Assembly: GCA_002391525.1 (NCBI GenBank)
Contig: DGFE01000259.1
Coordinates: 1 to 21,051 of the forward strand
DNA: 21,051 nucleotides
Origin: Competibacteraceae bacterium UBA3908
GTDB lineage: Bacteria > Pseudomonadota > Gammaproteobacteria > Competibacterales > Competibacteraceae
Reading direction: 5' to 3'
A program made the position numbers and the translations under genes. This document shows positions 7,263-15,235 of the stretch, one piece after another. Position 1 is the stretch's first letter. Every line of letters starts with the position of its first letter. Below the pieces are notes generated by a model. It was not told the DNA's origin. It searched no databases and saw nothing but the letters and a program-made list of their open reading frames with translations.

Positions 7263-8576
7263 TCAGACCTCCAGGATCGCTCCATAGCCATACAGCAATG
7301 CTATCGCCGTTCCCAGGCATTTGAGCACGTAACCAGCGTTCCAGCGCAGAAAGGCGTAGCCGTCGATGCCGTAACGCCCCTGCATCATGAGGTGCAAGCC
7401 GGACAGCGGATTGGCGGGCACTCCAATCGCCCACGCCATCAGCAAGGTTATGGCCAGCAGGTTCGGCTCCGGCCGCAAGGGCGCCAGCCAGACCCCAAGG
7501 GCCGCGATGGTGATGACCGGATGCACGCCCAGCGCGGCGACGCCGACCATCGCCACCAACAACAGGCTGGCCTGCGACGACCCGAAGCGGGCGAACGGCA
7601 GCCAGTCGCCAAATTGACTCGTCAGGCTGGTCAGCCCCGCCGCCAGAACTCCCGCCGCCAGGAACAGCGCCAGTTCGTTGATGGTGGTGGCCAGCCCCTG
7701 CCTCACATGATCCCGCAACGATGGCCACGCGCCGCGTCCTTCGCGCGCCAGCAGGATGGCTGCGGTCAGCAGCGGCGCACTGAGGGTGATGATCGCCAGA
7801 ATCGACCAGCGGGGAAGTAGCGCATGGACGGATAGCACGATGGCGACCAGCAATCCGGGAATCCACAGGGCGCCGAAGCGCATCGGATAGCCAAGGAACG
7901 GCGCGCCGAGCGCGGGATTGTCGGGGTCGATTTCGCGCGCGGTCAACCACAGCGAAACGGCGGCCATCGGCAGACCGGCCAGCACCACGATGTCCAACCG
8001 CGCACCCGGCGCATAGATCAGCGCGGCGGCCATCGCCGAAAAGAAAGGCGACCAGAACGCCGCCGCCGCGAAGCCCCGCGTCAGCGCCAGTGCCCGGCGT
8101 TTGCCGAGCCGGCCCCGGGTGGTCATGCGGTCGCCCAGAATCACCACGGTGGACAGGTTGATCACCGCTCCGAACAGGTGCACGCCGATCAGGGTCCGCC
8201 ACAGCGCCTTGCGGCCGCGCGGCGGCGGTTCGTCACGATTCGCCGGGTCCGGGCGGGTCACCAGTCGCAGGAACGAAACCGCCGCCAGCAGGCTGACCAG
8301 CCCCTGGTTGCCCGTCAGCAGTTGGGTTAGATTGAGCGGGACGCCGTGCAACGCCCCCCAGGCGACACCGGCGGCGCCGAGTCCGATCAGCCAGGCGCTC
8401 TGAAGGCGCTGGCGCCGGCCCAGCCGGTAACTCAACAGCAGGGCGGCGGTCCAGCCTGGCAGGCCGGCGCAGAGCGGCGGGATGCCAGGCGTCACCGAAG
8501 CGGCAATCATCAAGGTCAGCAGGAGACCGGCCAGAGCGTCACGACGGGCCGGCGGCAAGAGGGAATGGTCGTTCAC
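7263..8576 (-). CDS. Polytopic inner-membrane protein, ion-transporter-like, function unknown
   Basis: A 437-residue protein with about 11-13 hydrophobic helices spread over its length and a short charged loop near residues 108-124 (RPDPANRDEPPPRGRK). The repeated layout, with GVHPVITIAALGVW near 346-359 and an AIGVPANPLSG motif near 380-390, recalls the two-half design of the ion transporter superfamily (ArsB/NhaD, DASS and relatives). I do not recognise a specific family or substrate, so only a transporter-like call is made. The start is GTG (complement of 8574-8576); the preceding sequence is pyrimidine-rich with no clear Shine-Dalgarno, so the exact start is uncertain. The gene stands alone on the minus strand and diverges from slyB. 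No T-run terminator is seen after it. Confidence 0.7.
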   Translation of the reverse strand: MNDHSLLPPARRDALAGLLLTLMIAASVTPGIPPLCAGLPGWTAALLLSYRLGRRQRLQSAWLIGLGAAGVAWGALHGVPLNLTQLLTGNQGLVSLLAAVSFLRLVTRPDPANRDEPPPRGRKALWRTLIGVHLFGAVINLSTVVILGDRMTTRGRLGKRRALALTRGFAAAAFWSPFFSAMAAALIYAPGARLDIVVLAGLPMAAVSLWLTAREIDPDNPALGAPFLGYPMRFGALWIPGLLVAIVLSVHALLPRWSILAIITLSAPLLTAAILLAREGRGAWPSLRDHVRQGLATTINELALFLAAGVLAAGLTSLTSQFGDWLPFARFGSSQASLLLVAMVGVAALGVHPVITIAALGVWLAPLRPEPNLLAITLLMAWAIGVPANPLSGLHLMMQGRYGIDGYAFLRWNAGYVLKCLGTAIALLYGYGAILEV

Positions 8577-8653
8577 GGTGGAGGGGGCGGCGCGTCGGTT
8601 GATCGTTCAGTGAGGGTTCAGTGGGGTTGGCTACGTTGTGAAATCGGGTTGGT

Positions 8654-8659
8654 TATAAT
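8654..8659 (+). promoter_or_regulatory. -10 element for the slyB-like gene
   Basis: A perfect TATAAT lies about 50 nt before the lipoprotein start in the divergent gap. No good -35 hexamer sits 16-18 bp upstream (TTGGCT is at 21 bp), so an activator may be needed. Motif match only. Confidence 0.4.
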
Positions 8660-8708
8660 GCCCATACGGTTTCAACTTGAACAATGCTGACTTGCGACGA
8701 GGTGGATG

Positions 8709-9182
8709 ATGCGATTGATCAAGGCGATAGTGATCGTAACGATAGCGACGGGAACAGCCGCGGCGCTGGGCGGTTGTGCTCCCAGCGTGTCCGGCGGCGC
8801 TTATGACCGCTATCAGACGCGCCAGGCGCAGGACGTGCGGCTGGGCTATGTCGAAAGCGTTCGCCAGGTCCTGATCGAAGGAACGCAGAGTGGCGTGGGA
8901 ACCATGACCGGCGCGGCGTTGGGTGGCCTGGCCGGCAGCAATATCGGCAAGGGCAAGGGAGAGATCGCCGGCGCCATCGGCGGAGCCGTCCTGGGCGGCC
9001 TGGCCGGTTCGGCGATTGAAGAGGGCGCGACCCGTCAACCGGGCCTGGAGATCATGGTCAAGCTGGATAGCGGTCGCATGGTCGCCGTGACTCAGGCGGA
9101 CGACGAACCGTTCTATCCGGGCGACCGGGTCCGGGTCATGACCAGCTACGACGGCACGACGCGGGTAGCGCACCATTATTGA
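8709..9182 (+). CDS. slyB: SlyB/Pcp-like outer-membrane lipoprotein with glycine zipper
   Basis: A 157-residue lipoprotein. The N terminus has a positive start (MRLIK), a hydrophobic core and a lipobox ALGGC, with Cys23 as the lipidated residue. A two-helix glycine-zipper region (TGAALGGLAGSNIG and GAIGGAVLGGLAGSAI) lies at about 73-102. The C-terminal beta-rich part (LEIMVKLDSGRMVAVTQ...FYPGDRVRVM) aligns in pattern with E. coli SlyB, which has RKDDGNTIMVVQ...FSPGQRVVL and is of similar length (155). SlyB-type proteins sit in the outer membrane and support envelope integrity under stress. Two adjacent ATGs occur at 8706 and 8709. The second has the better spacing to GAGGTG (8699-8704) and is chosen. 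It has its own -10 and is followed 99 nt later by the histidine kinase on the same strand. Confidence 0.88.
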   Translation: MRLIKAIVIVTIATGTAAALGGCAPSVSGGAYDRYQTRQAQDVRLGYVESVRQVLIEGTQSGVGTMTGAALGGLAGSNIGKGKGEIAGAIGGAVLGGLAGSAIEEGATRQPGLEIMVKLDSGRMVAVTQADDEPFYPGDRVRVMTSYDGTTRVAHHY

Positions 9183-9281
9183 TACTTGACTCTCGATGCC
9201 CGACGCCTGTCATCCAGCTGCCGGGCCAGAACGACCGATGACCAGATAGGCCAACTGTCCTTTGTGACCATGGAGCGGTGA

Positions 9282-11852
9282 GTGACTGCTGATCGTCCGG
9301 TTGCACAAAACAACGCCACTACCCTGCTCAAGTGGGTATGGCGTTCCTATTTTCGCGCCGCCCTGATTCCGCTGCTGTTGGTGGAGGTGATGTTTATCGC
9401 TATCTACCTGACGACCCATTATCTGGCGACCCGGGAAAACATCGCGGCGGTGCGGAGCCTCGCCACCGATGAATTGCGCCGGATCGCCCAGCGGGAAGCG
9501 ATGGTGATTCAGAAGCAACTGGAAGCGATTTCCCGGACCACCGACCTGTTTCGTCGCCAGACAGCCCTGATTTTGCGAACCCCCTTCGAGCCGGGACCGG
9601 AGGAGCGGAGCCGCTATGCCTATTCGCCCGAGGGCGTTTATCACACCACGCGCGACAACGGCGGCAGCGCGCTGTTTTACAGCGGCATCGTTCCGGTCGG
9701 GCCGGAACAGCGCGAGAAGGTCTGGCGCACCGTCCAACTGGACCCGCTGCTGCGCGACATCCAGCAAACCCACCCGCTGGTGGTGCAGCTGTATCTCAAC
9801 ACCTTCGACTCGCTCAACCGGATTTATCCGTATTTCGAGGTGTTGGGTCAGTACCAGCCGCGCATGGACATCTCCAGTTTCAACTTTTTTTATGAAGCGG
9901 ACGCCCAGCACAATCCCGGTCGCGGCGCGGTCTGGACCGATGTGTATGTGGACCCGGCTGGACAGGGCTGGATGGTGTCCTGCATCGCGCCGGTTTACCG
10001 GGATGATTTTCTGGAGGGTGTGGTCGGGCTGGACATCACGGTGGCGACCATCACCGACACCATCCTGAATCTGGCCATTCCCTGGCAGGGCTACGGCGTG
10101 CTGGTCAGCAAAACCGGCACCGTGCTGGCGTTGCCGCGCGCCGGCGAAGCCGATTGGGGCCTGCGGGAGCTGACCATCCATGCCTACACCGATTACATTC
10201 GCCAAAACACCTTCAAGCCCGAGGAATTCAACCTCGACCGGCGCCCCGCGTTCGCCGCCTTGCGGGATCGACCCGAAGGCGTCGCCCCCGTGGACTTGAA
10301 CGGCCCGCAACTGGTGGCGTGGGCCACCATTCCTGAAACCGGCTGGCGGTTACTGGTGCTGGTGCGGGAGGCCAACATTTATGCCCAAGCCAGCCGGCTG
10401 GGTCATCGGCTGATGGTGATCGGGTTCTGGATGATTGGCGGCATCATCCTGTTCTATCTGATCTTTTTTGCCCTGCTGTATCGGCGCGCCCGGACCATGG
10501 CCGGCGTTATCGCCGAACCGCTGGAGGCTGTCGACGCCCTGGTCGAGCGAATCGGCCAGGGCGACTACGAGCAGCAGGCGCCTCGTTTCAAGGTGCTCGA
10601 ACTCCAGAAGACCGCCACGGGGCTGGTGGCCATGGGCCGGCAACTCGGCGCGGTCAATCAGCGTCTGCGGCTCGCCCAGCAGGAGGCCGAACAGGCGCGC
10701 GACGCCGCGCTGGAAGCGTCGCGGCTGAAGTCGGAATTCCTCGCCACGATCAGCCACGAACTCCGCACGCCGCTGAGCGGCGTTTTGGGGATGCTGGCCT
10801 TACTGCTCGACACCCCACTGGAATCCAGGCAGCGGAAATACGCCCAGACCGCCCGGGAATCCGGCCAGTTGCTGCTAAGCGTCATCAACGACATCCTCGA
10901 TTTTTCCAGGATCGAGGCCGGTAGGATCGAGCTGATCCGGGCGCCGTTCCCGCCCGTTGCCCTGATCGAGGGCGTCGCCGACGTGCTGGCGCCCAAGGCG
11001 CACGAGAAGCGGCTGAATCTGATGACTTTCGTGGCGCCGCAAACACCGGCCCTGGTCAGCGGCGACGAGGGGCGATTGCGGCAAGTGCTGCTGAACCTGC
11101 TGGGCAACGCGATCAAGTTTACCCAGCGCGGCGAGATCGTGGTCCGCTGCGAGCCGGGCCAGACGACCGAACGCTATGTCTGGCTGAATTTCAGCACAAT
11201 GGACACCGGCATTGGCATCCCGCCGGCGGCGCGCGGTCGGTTGTTCCAGCCCTTCACCCAGGTGGATGGTTCCAGCACGCGCCGGTTCGGCGGCGCCGGG
11301 CTGGGGTTGAGCATCTGCAAGCGGCTGGTCGAACTGATGGGTGGCGAAATCGGGGTGGAAAGCGAGGCGGGGATCGGTTCCACGTTCTGGTTCCGGGTGC
11401 CGCTCGATCTGGTCGAGCGCGAACCCGTGCGACCGCCCCACATTCGGGAGCAAGGCGCGCCGCGCGCGCTGATCGTGGAACAGGATGCGCGCGGCGGAGA
11501 ACTGCTGCGGGATTATCTGCTGGCCTGGGGGATGCGGCCGGTCTTGACCGCCTCGGCCAATGCGGCGCTGGAGGCGCTGAGCGGGGCGACGGACGATCCC
11601 TTCGAGGCGGTGCTGGTCGGGCTGAAACTGGATAGCGAAGAGTTCCAGCGGCTCTTGGCGGGGCTGGAACGTCAGCCGTCGCTGGCAACGGTTCCGCGCT
11701 TGCTGCTCGCCGACCAGGATGAGAAAGGGCTTGACGCGCGTTCCCGGAGGCTGGGTTTCGCCGCCTGGCTCACCAGGCCGGTCCATCGAGCGCGGCTGTT
11801 CGACGCCCTGGCTGGATTGTTGGGCGGGACTTCGGCGCCCGTAAGCCGATAA
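9282..11852 (+). CDS. Membrane-bound hybrid histidine kinase with degenerate receiver domain
   Basis: An 856-residue sensor kinase. Layout: membrane helix about 25-47; a large periplasmic region 48-375 of Cache type, including GRGAVWTDVYVDPAGQGWMV and GVVGLDITV segments; membrane helix about 378-400; a HAMP-like linker 401-460; and a coiled segment. The HisKA domain has His492 in SHELRTP. The ATPase domain has N box LLGNAIKF at 606-613, G1 box DTGIGIP at 641-647 and G2 box GGAGLGLSI at 670-678. The C-terminal 728-848 folds like a receiver, but the usual phospho-Asp position reads VLVGLKLD instead of a DLILMDxxMP-type strand end. The acidic pair reads EQ and the conserved Lys is Arg (TRP, 831-833). 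Phosphotransfer to it is therefore unlikely. The start is GTG with GGAG 6 nt upstream; an earlier ATG at 9270 hits a stop after three codons. No response regulator is adjacent, so this looks like an orphan kinase, ligand unknown. Confidence 0.92.
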   Translation: MTADRPVAQNNATTLLKWVWRSYFRAALIPLLLVEVMFIAIYLTTHYLATRENIAAVRSLATDELRRIAQREAMVIQKQLEAISRTTDLFRRQTALILRTPFEPGPEERSRYAYSPEGVYHTTRDNGGSALFYSGIVPVGPEQREKVWRTVQLDPLLRDIQQTHPLVVQLYLNTFDSLNRIYPYFEVLGQYQPRMDISSFNFFYEADAQHNPGRGAVWTDVYVDPAGQGWMVSCIAPVYRDDFLEGVVGLDITVATITDTILNLAIPWQGYGVLVSKTGTVLALPRAGEADWGLRELTIHAYTDYIRQNTFKPEEFNLDRRPAFAALRDRPEGVAPVDLNGPQLVAWATIPETGWRLLVLVREANIYAQASRLGHRLMVIGFWMIGGIILFYLIFFALLYRRARTMAGVIAEPLEAVDALVERIGQGDYEQQAPRFKVLELQKTATGLVAMGRQLGAVNQRLRLAQQEAEQARDAALEASRLKSEFLATISHELRTPLSGVLGMLALLLDTPLESRQRKYAQTARESGQLLLSVINDILDFSRIEAGRIELIRAPFPPVALIEGVADVLAPKAHEKRLNLMTFVAPQTPALVSGDEGRLRQVLLNLLGNAIKFTQRGEIVVRCEPGQTTERYVWLNFSTMDTGIGIPPAARGRLFQPFTQVDGSSTRRFGGAGLGLSICKRLVELMGGEIGVESEAGIGSTFWFRVPLDLVEREPVRPPHIREQGAPRALIVEQDARGGELLRDYLLAWGMRPVLTASANAALEALSGATDDPFEAVLVGLKLDSEEFQRLLAGLERQPSLATVPRLLLADQDEKGLDARSRRLGFAAWLTRPVHRARLFDALAGLLGGTSAPVSR

Positions 11853-11887
11853 ATCCCTTTAGAGGGCGGAATCGCGCTGCTTCGCGA

Positions 11888-13177
11888 CTAATGCGTCCGT
11901 TCAGCCGGCTTGGGCAGGTCGGCCTCGGTGGCGGCGCGCAGACTCCGGCCGATTTCCGAATACAGCAGCCGGCCCGGATGCAGCACCCGCCGCTCGGCGC
12001 CCTGGTCGGCGCAGCGCTGGATGAGCCGCTCGATGATCACGTTCAACCCCTCTGGCCGAAGCGGGTATTGATGTTCCAGCCGCAGCAACTGGCCGCTGGC
12101 GTCCAGGCTGGTCACGGTGTAGGCCAGCGTGCCCAGTTCGGGATCGGCCTGGTGGGTGATGAGCAGCTGCCGTTCCGGGTTCTCACTGTCGTTCTGGAAA
12201 ATCGACTCGACCAGATAATCCCCCGACAGGCAGGGAATCTCGCGCAGGGCCGCCAGCGCGGTTTCGCCATCGGCGGCGGCCAGCGTCGTTTCCAGTCGCG
12301 GATTGGCCAACACCCAGCGTACATGCAAGCCATAGGCTTCCAAGGCCAGCGTATACTGCCGCTGGATGCGCACCCAGCGTCGGTAGCCATTCCCCAGTTC
12401 CGAAACTGGTAAGGCCCGGCCCGGTCCGAACTGCGCCCAATCATCGAAGGTGTAGAACAGGGTGTGGACGTGATCGTCGGTGGCCAGAAAGCGGTTGCCG
12501 TGGTCCAGGACAATGGACCGGACACCGGACCGCTCGAACCAGGCGTGCTCCAGCAACTCCCACAACGGCAGCAATTCGTTGCTTTCCAGTTGCACTCGTA
12601 ACAGAGCGCACAGATCGCCGATGGTGGCGAAGGACAGGTTCAGCATGTCCAGGCCGAATGCCTGCCGTACCGCCTCACGAGTCGCTTGCGATACTTCGCC
12701 GCTTTGCAACAAAATGTCTTCCATAACCCGCGCCAGCCGGGCAATATCGTCGCGTTGACCAACGAAGCAGAACGGCAACAGCAGCAAGGGGCCGGAGCCG
12801 GGCCGGCGCAGCGGATGGATGGCTGCGACCGGGAAGAAGCCACGGTCGGTGCCGAGGGCGACCAGTTGCGGCGTAAAAGCCGGTCCGCGCGAACTGCCGC
12901 CGTAAAGCTCGGCCAGCGCGCCAACCAGCGGGAACCCTGGCCGAAGGATTTCGGTCTGGTCATAGAGCGCGCCGGGCAGAATCAGCCCCAGATGACCGAT
13001 GCCACCGAGAATGCGATCCAGATCTTTGGCCAGATGTCCGGCCAGCGCGGTGGCGGCGGTCACGCCGAGCGGCGCGGGCGGCACGCCAGCGGGAGCGGAT
13101 CGTTGCGGGTCCAGTTCGAGCGTCAGTAATCCGGCGTAATGGCCGAGTTCGTTCGATACGGTGGAAGTCGTGGCCAC
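11888..13177 (-). CDS. Conserved-looking protein of unknown function (429 aa)
   Basis: I do not recognise this family. The product is 429 residues, soluble and acidic overall, with no signal peptide, membrane helix or obvious nucleotide-binding motif. Codon use is like the neighbours and the frame is open for its full length, so it is very likely real. Features seen are an Ala/Pro/Gly-rich N-terminal part (20-50), a hydrophobic stretch GHLGLILPGALYDQTEI around 61-77, an aromatic-rich segment FLATDDHVHTLFYTFDDWAQFG near 230-251, and a well-structured C-terminal part around ERQLLITHQADPELGTLAYTV. The start is GTG (complement of 13175-13177) with only a weak purine stretch ahead. It is convergent with the hybrid kinase (35 nt between stops) and divergent from the acyl-CoA dehydrogenase gene. 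No functional link to either can be shown. Confidence 0.75.
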   Translation of the reverse strand: MATTSTVSNELGHYAGLLTLELDPQRSAPAGVPPAPLGVTAATALAGHLAKDLDRILGGIGHLGLILPGALYDQTEILRPGFPLVGALAELYGGSSRGPAFTPQLVALGTDRGFFPVAAIHPLRRPGSGPLLLLPFCFVGQRDDIARLARVMEDILLQSGEVSQATREAVRQAFGLDMLNLSFATIGDLCALLRVQLESNELLPLWELLEHAWFERSGVRSIVLDHGNRFLATDDHVHTLFYTFDDWAQFGPGRALPVSELGNGYRRWVRIQRQYTLALEAYGLHVRWVLANPRLETTLAAADGETALAALREIPCLSGDYLVESIFQNDSENPERQLLITHQADPELGTLAYTVTSLDASGQLLRLEHQYPLRPEGLNVIIERLIQRCADQGAERRVLHPGRLLYSEIGRSLRAATEADLPKPAERTH

Positions 13178-13510
13178 GTGGTTCTCTTGCGGTGGGGCGA
13201 CACGCTCCGCTTCGAGCGCGCCGACAATGACGAGGAATGGCGTTCGCGGCTGTGGATGCTGGGTTAAGGGAAAGCCCGCCGCGGGCGGTTGCCATTATAA
13301 GGGGAAATCGACGGTCGTTTTCTCCAATGCGCCGCCGCCGTGCAACGAACCATGACCACTGGCGCGCAACGAACCGGTTTCCGCCGGCAATTTTTTGCGG
13401 CCGCCTGATTCAAATCGGGTGTTCCCGGCGATTTTCCGCCTAAACTTTTGGGCGAGAGCTTACGAAATTTAAGGTTTTCACAAATAACCGCCACCACAAT
13501 GAGGTAACCC
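13178..13510. promoter_or_regulatory. Divergent intergenic region between the unknown gene and mcd
   Basis: This 333-nt gap should hold promoters for both directions. On the minus strand TATAAT (complement of 13294-13299) sits about 120 nt before the GTG of the unknown gene, without a good -35. A direct repeat GCAACGAACC occurs at 13342-13351 and 13366-13375 (24-bp period), a possible regulator site. CCCGC/GCGGG arms lie near 13275-13287. The 100 nt before mcd are more AT-rich, but I see no clear -35/-10 pair. GAGGT at 13501-13505 is the mcd ribosome site. No small gene is supported. Confidence 0.4.
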
Positions 13511-15232
13511 ATGTCTGAACCGATCCAGAATCCAGCCGCGCAGTTACAACACGCCGCCCTGGCGCTGGACGCTGTCCAAAAGGCGCTCGACTATTCCCTG
13601 GCAGATTTGCAGGAACGCTCCCGGAAAGCCGATGGCAAAATCTCCGCCGCGCTGCTCGATCAGCATCAACTGGTGAGCTACGACCTGGCGCTGTCCTGCG
13701 CGGAAGTCACCGGTGCCCGCTTTGGGTTGGATTACGCCAGGCGGGCGCGGGACGCTGGCGGTGGTTCGGCGAACGAACTGACGTTGGAGGAACGTTTTGC
13801 CCTGTTGTTCACCGCCGAGGCTCTGCAAGGCATCCGTGGCCGGTTGAGCGCCCGCCCGGCCGATTTCGGGCTGAACGAGCAATGGCTGAGCGCGACCGTG
13901 GATCATCCCACCGTGCGGCAGTTCTGTCTGGCCCAGCTGCCAGCGGAGCGGATTGCGGAATTGGGACAACTGATGCGCGCCCAGGATGGCGTAACCGGCG
14001 CCTATTTGCTGGATGACCATCACGAGATGATGCGCGAGACCTTCCGGCGGGTGGCGGAGGAAGTGGTGATGCCGCTGGCGGAAGAGATTCACCGCCATGA
14101 TCTCGACATTCCCGACACGATCCTCGATCAGGTCAAGGAACTGGGCTGTTTCGGTATCTCCATCCCGGAACGCTTCGGCGGCATTCAGAGCGACGAGCAC
14201 GAAGACAATCTGGGCATGATCGTGGTGACCGAGGAACTGACTCGCGGCTCGCTGGGCGCGGCGGGCAGCCTGATCACCCGGCCCGAAATCCTGGCCAAGG
14301 CGCTGCTGAAGGGCGGCACCGAGGAGCAGAAGAATAAATGGTTGCCGCAACTGGCTGCGGGCGATCTGCTGTGCGCGGTGGCGGTGACCGAGCCGAACTA
14401 CGGCTCCGATGTCGCCAACATGCGGCTCAAGGCCACCAGGACCGAGGGCGGCTGGCTGCTCAACGGCGCCAAGACCTGGTGCACCTTCGGCGGCAAGGCG
14501 GGTGTGCTGCTGATTCTGGCCCGCACCAACCCCGATCTGTCGCTGGGGCATCGCGGCCTGTCGATGTTCCTGCTGGAGAAGCCGAGTTACCCCGGCCACG
14601 CCTTCGAGTTCGTACAGGAAGGCGGCGGCAAGCTGAGCGGCAAGGCGATCTCCACCATCGGCTATCGCGGGATGCACTCCTTCGATCTGTTCTTCGACAA
14701 CGTGTTCGTGCCGGACGAGAACCTGCTGGGCGGGCCGAAGGGCGAGGGCAAGGGCTTCTACTTCACCATGGCCGGTTTCGCCGGTGGGCGCATCCAGACC
14801 GCCGCCCGCGCCGTGGGTCTCATGCAGGCCGCCTACGAGAAGGCGCTGAGCTACGCGCAGGAGCGCATCGTGTTCGGCTATCCCATCGGCGACTATCAGT
14901 TGACCCAGGTCAAGCTGGCGCGGATGGCGACCTATCTGGCGATTGGTCGGCAGTTCACCTACTCGGTGGGCCGGCTGATGGACCAGGGCGAGGGCGACAT
15001 GGAGGCCAGCATGGTCAAGTTCTTCACCTGCAAGACCGCCGAATGGGTGACGCGCGAAGCGTTGCAGATTCACGGCGGCATGGGCTACGCCGAGGAAACC
15101 CCGGTCAGCCGCTATTTCATCGACGCGCGGGTGCTGTCCATCTTCGAGGGCGCGGAGGAAACGCTGGCGTTGAAGGTCATCGCCCGTTCGCTGGTGGACA
15201 ACGCCAAAAGCAAAGCCGAGGTGGAGAAATAA
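13511..15232 (+). CDS. mcd: (2S)-Methylsuccinyl-CoA dehydrogenase (acyl-CoA dehydrogenase family)
   Basis: A 573-residue flavoenzyme, much longer than ordinary acyl-CoA dehydrogenases (about 380). The first 160 residues form a helical extension, as in Mcd of the ethylmalonyl-CoA pathway (about 550 residues in Rhodobacter). The dehydrogenase part begins near 170. Middle-domain motifs are AVTEPNYGSDVANM near 293-306 and the GGWLLNGAKTWCTFGG FAD-proximal strand. The C-terminal helix has LQIHGGMGYAEETPVSRYF, and the catalytic base is Glu546 in IFEGAEE. It would oxidise (2S)-methylsuccinyl-CoA to mesaconyl-CoA and pass electrons to ETF. The specific substrate is inferred from length, motif style and above all context: mesaconyl-CoA hydratase follows after 3 nt, with ethylmalonyl-CoA mutase further on. 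The start ATG has GAGGT 5 nt ahead. Confidence 0.88.
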   Translation: MSEPIQNPAAQLQHAALALDAVQKALDYSLADLQERSRKADGKISAALLDQHQLVSYDLALSCAEVTGARFGLDYARRARDAGGGSANELTLEERFALLFTAEALQGIRGRLSARPADFGLNEQWLSATVDHPTVRQFCLAQLPAERIAELGQLMRAQDGVTGAYLLDDHHEMMRETFRRVAEEVVMPLAEEIHRHDLDIPDTILDQVKELGCFGISIPERFGGIQSDEHEDNLGMIVVTEELTRGSLGAAGSLITRPEILAKALLKGGTEEQKNKWLPQLAAGDLLCAVAVTEPNYGSDVANMRLKATRTEGGWLLNGAKTWCTFGGKAGVLLILARTNPDLSLGHRGLSMFLLEKPSYPGHAFEFVQEGGGKLSGKAISTIGYRGMHSFDLFFDNVFVPDENLLGGPKGEGKGFYFTMAGFAGGRIQTAARAVGLMQAAYEKALSYAQERIVFGYPIGDYQLTQVKLARMATYLAIGRQFTYSVGRLMDQGEGDMEASMVKFFTCKTAEWVTREALQIHGGMGYAEETPVSRYFIDARVLSIFEGAEETLALKVIARSLVDNAKSKAEVEK

Positions 15233-15235
15233 ATC

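Noticed and set aside
7088..7324. 78-codon plus-strand frame in the intergenic region before the membrane protein
   Set aside because: No ribosome site; Arg/Pro/Ser-rich end overlaps the real minus-strand gene; no family resemblance.
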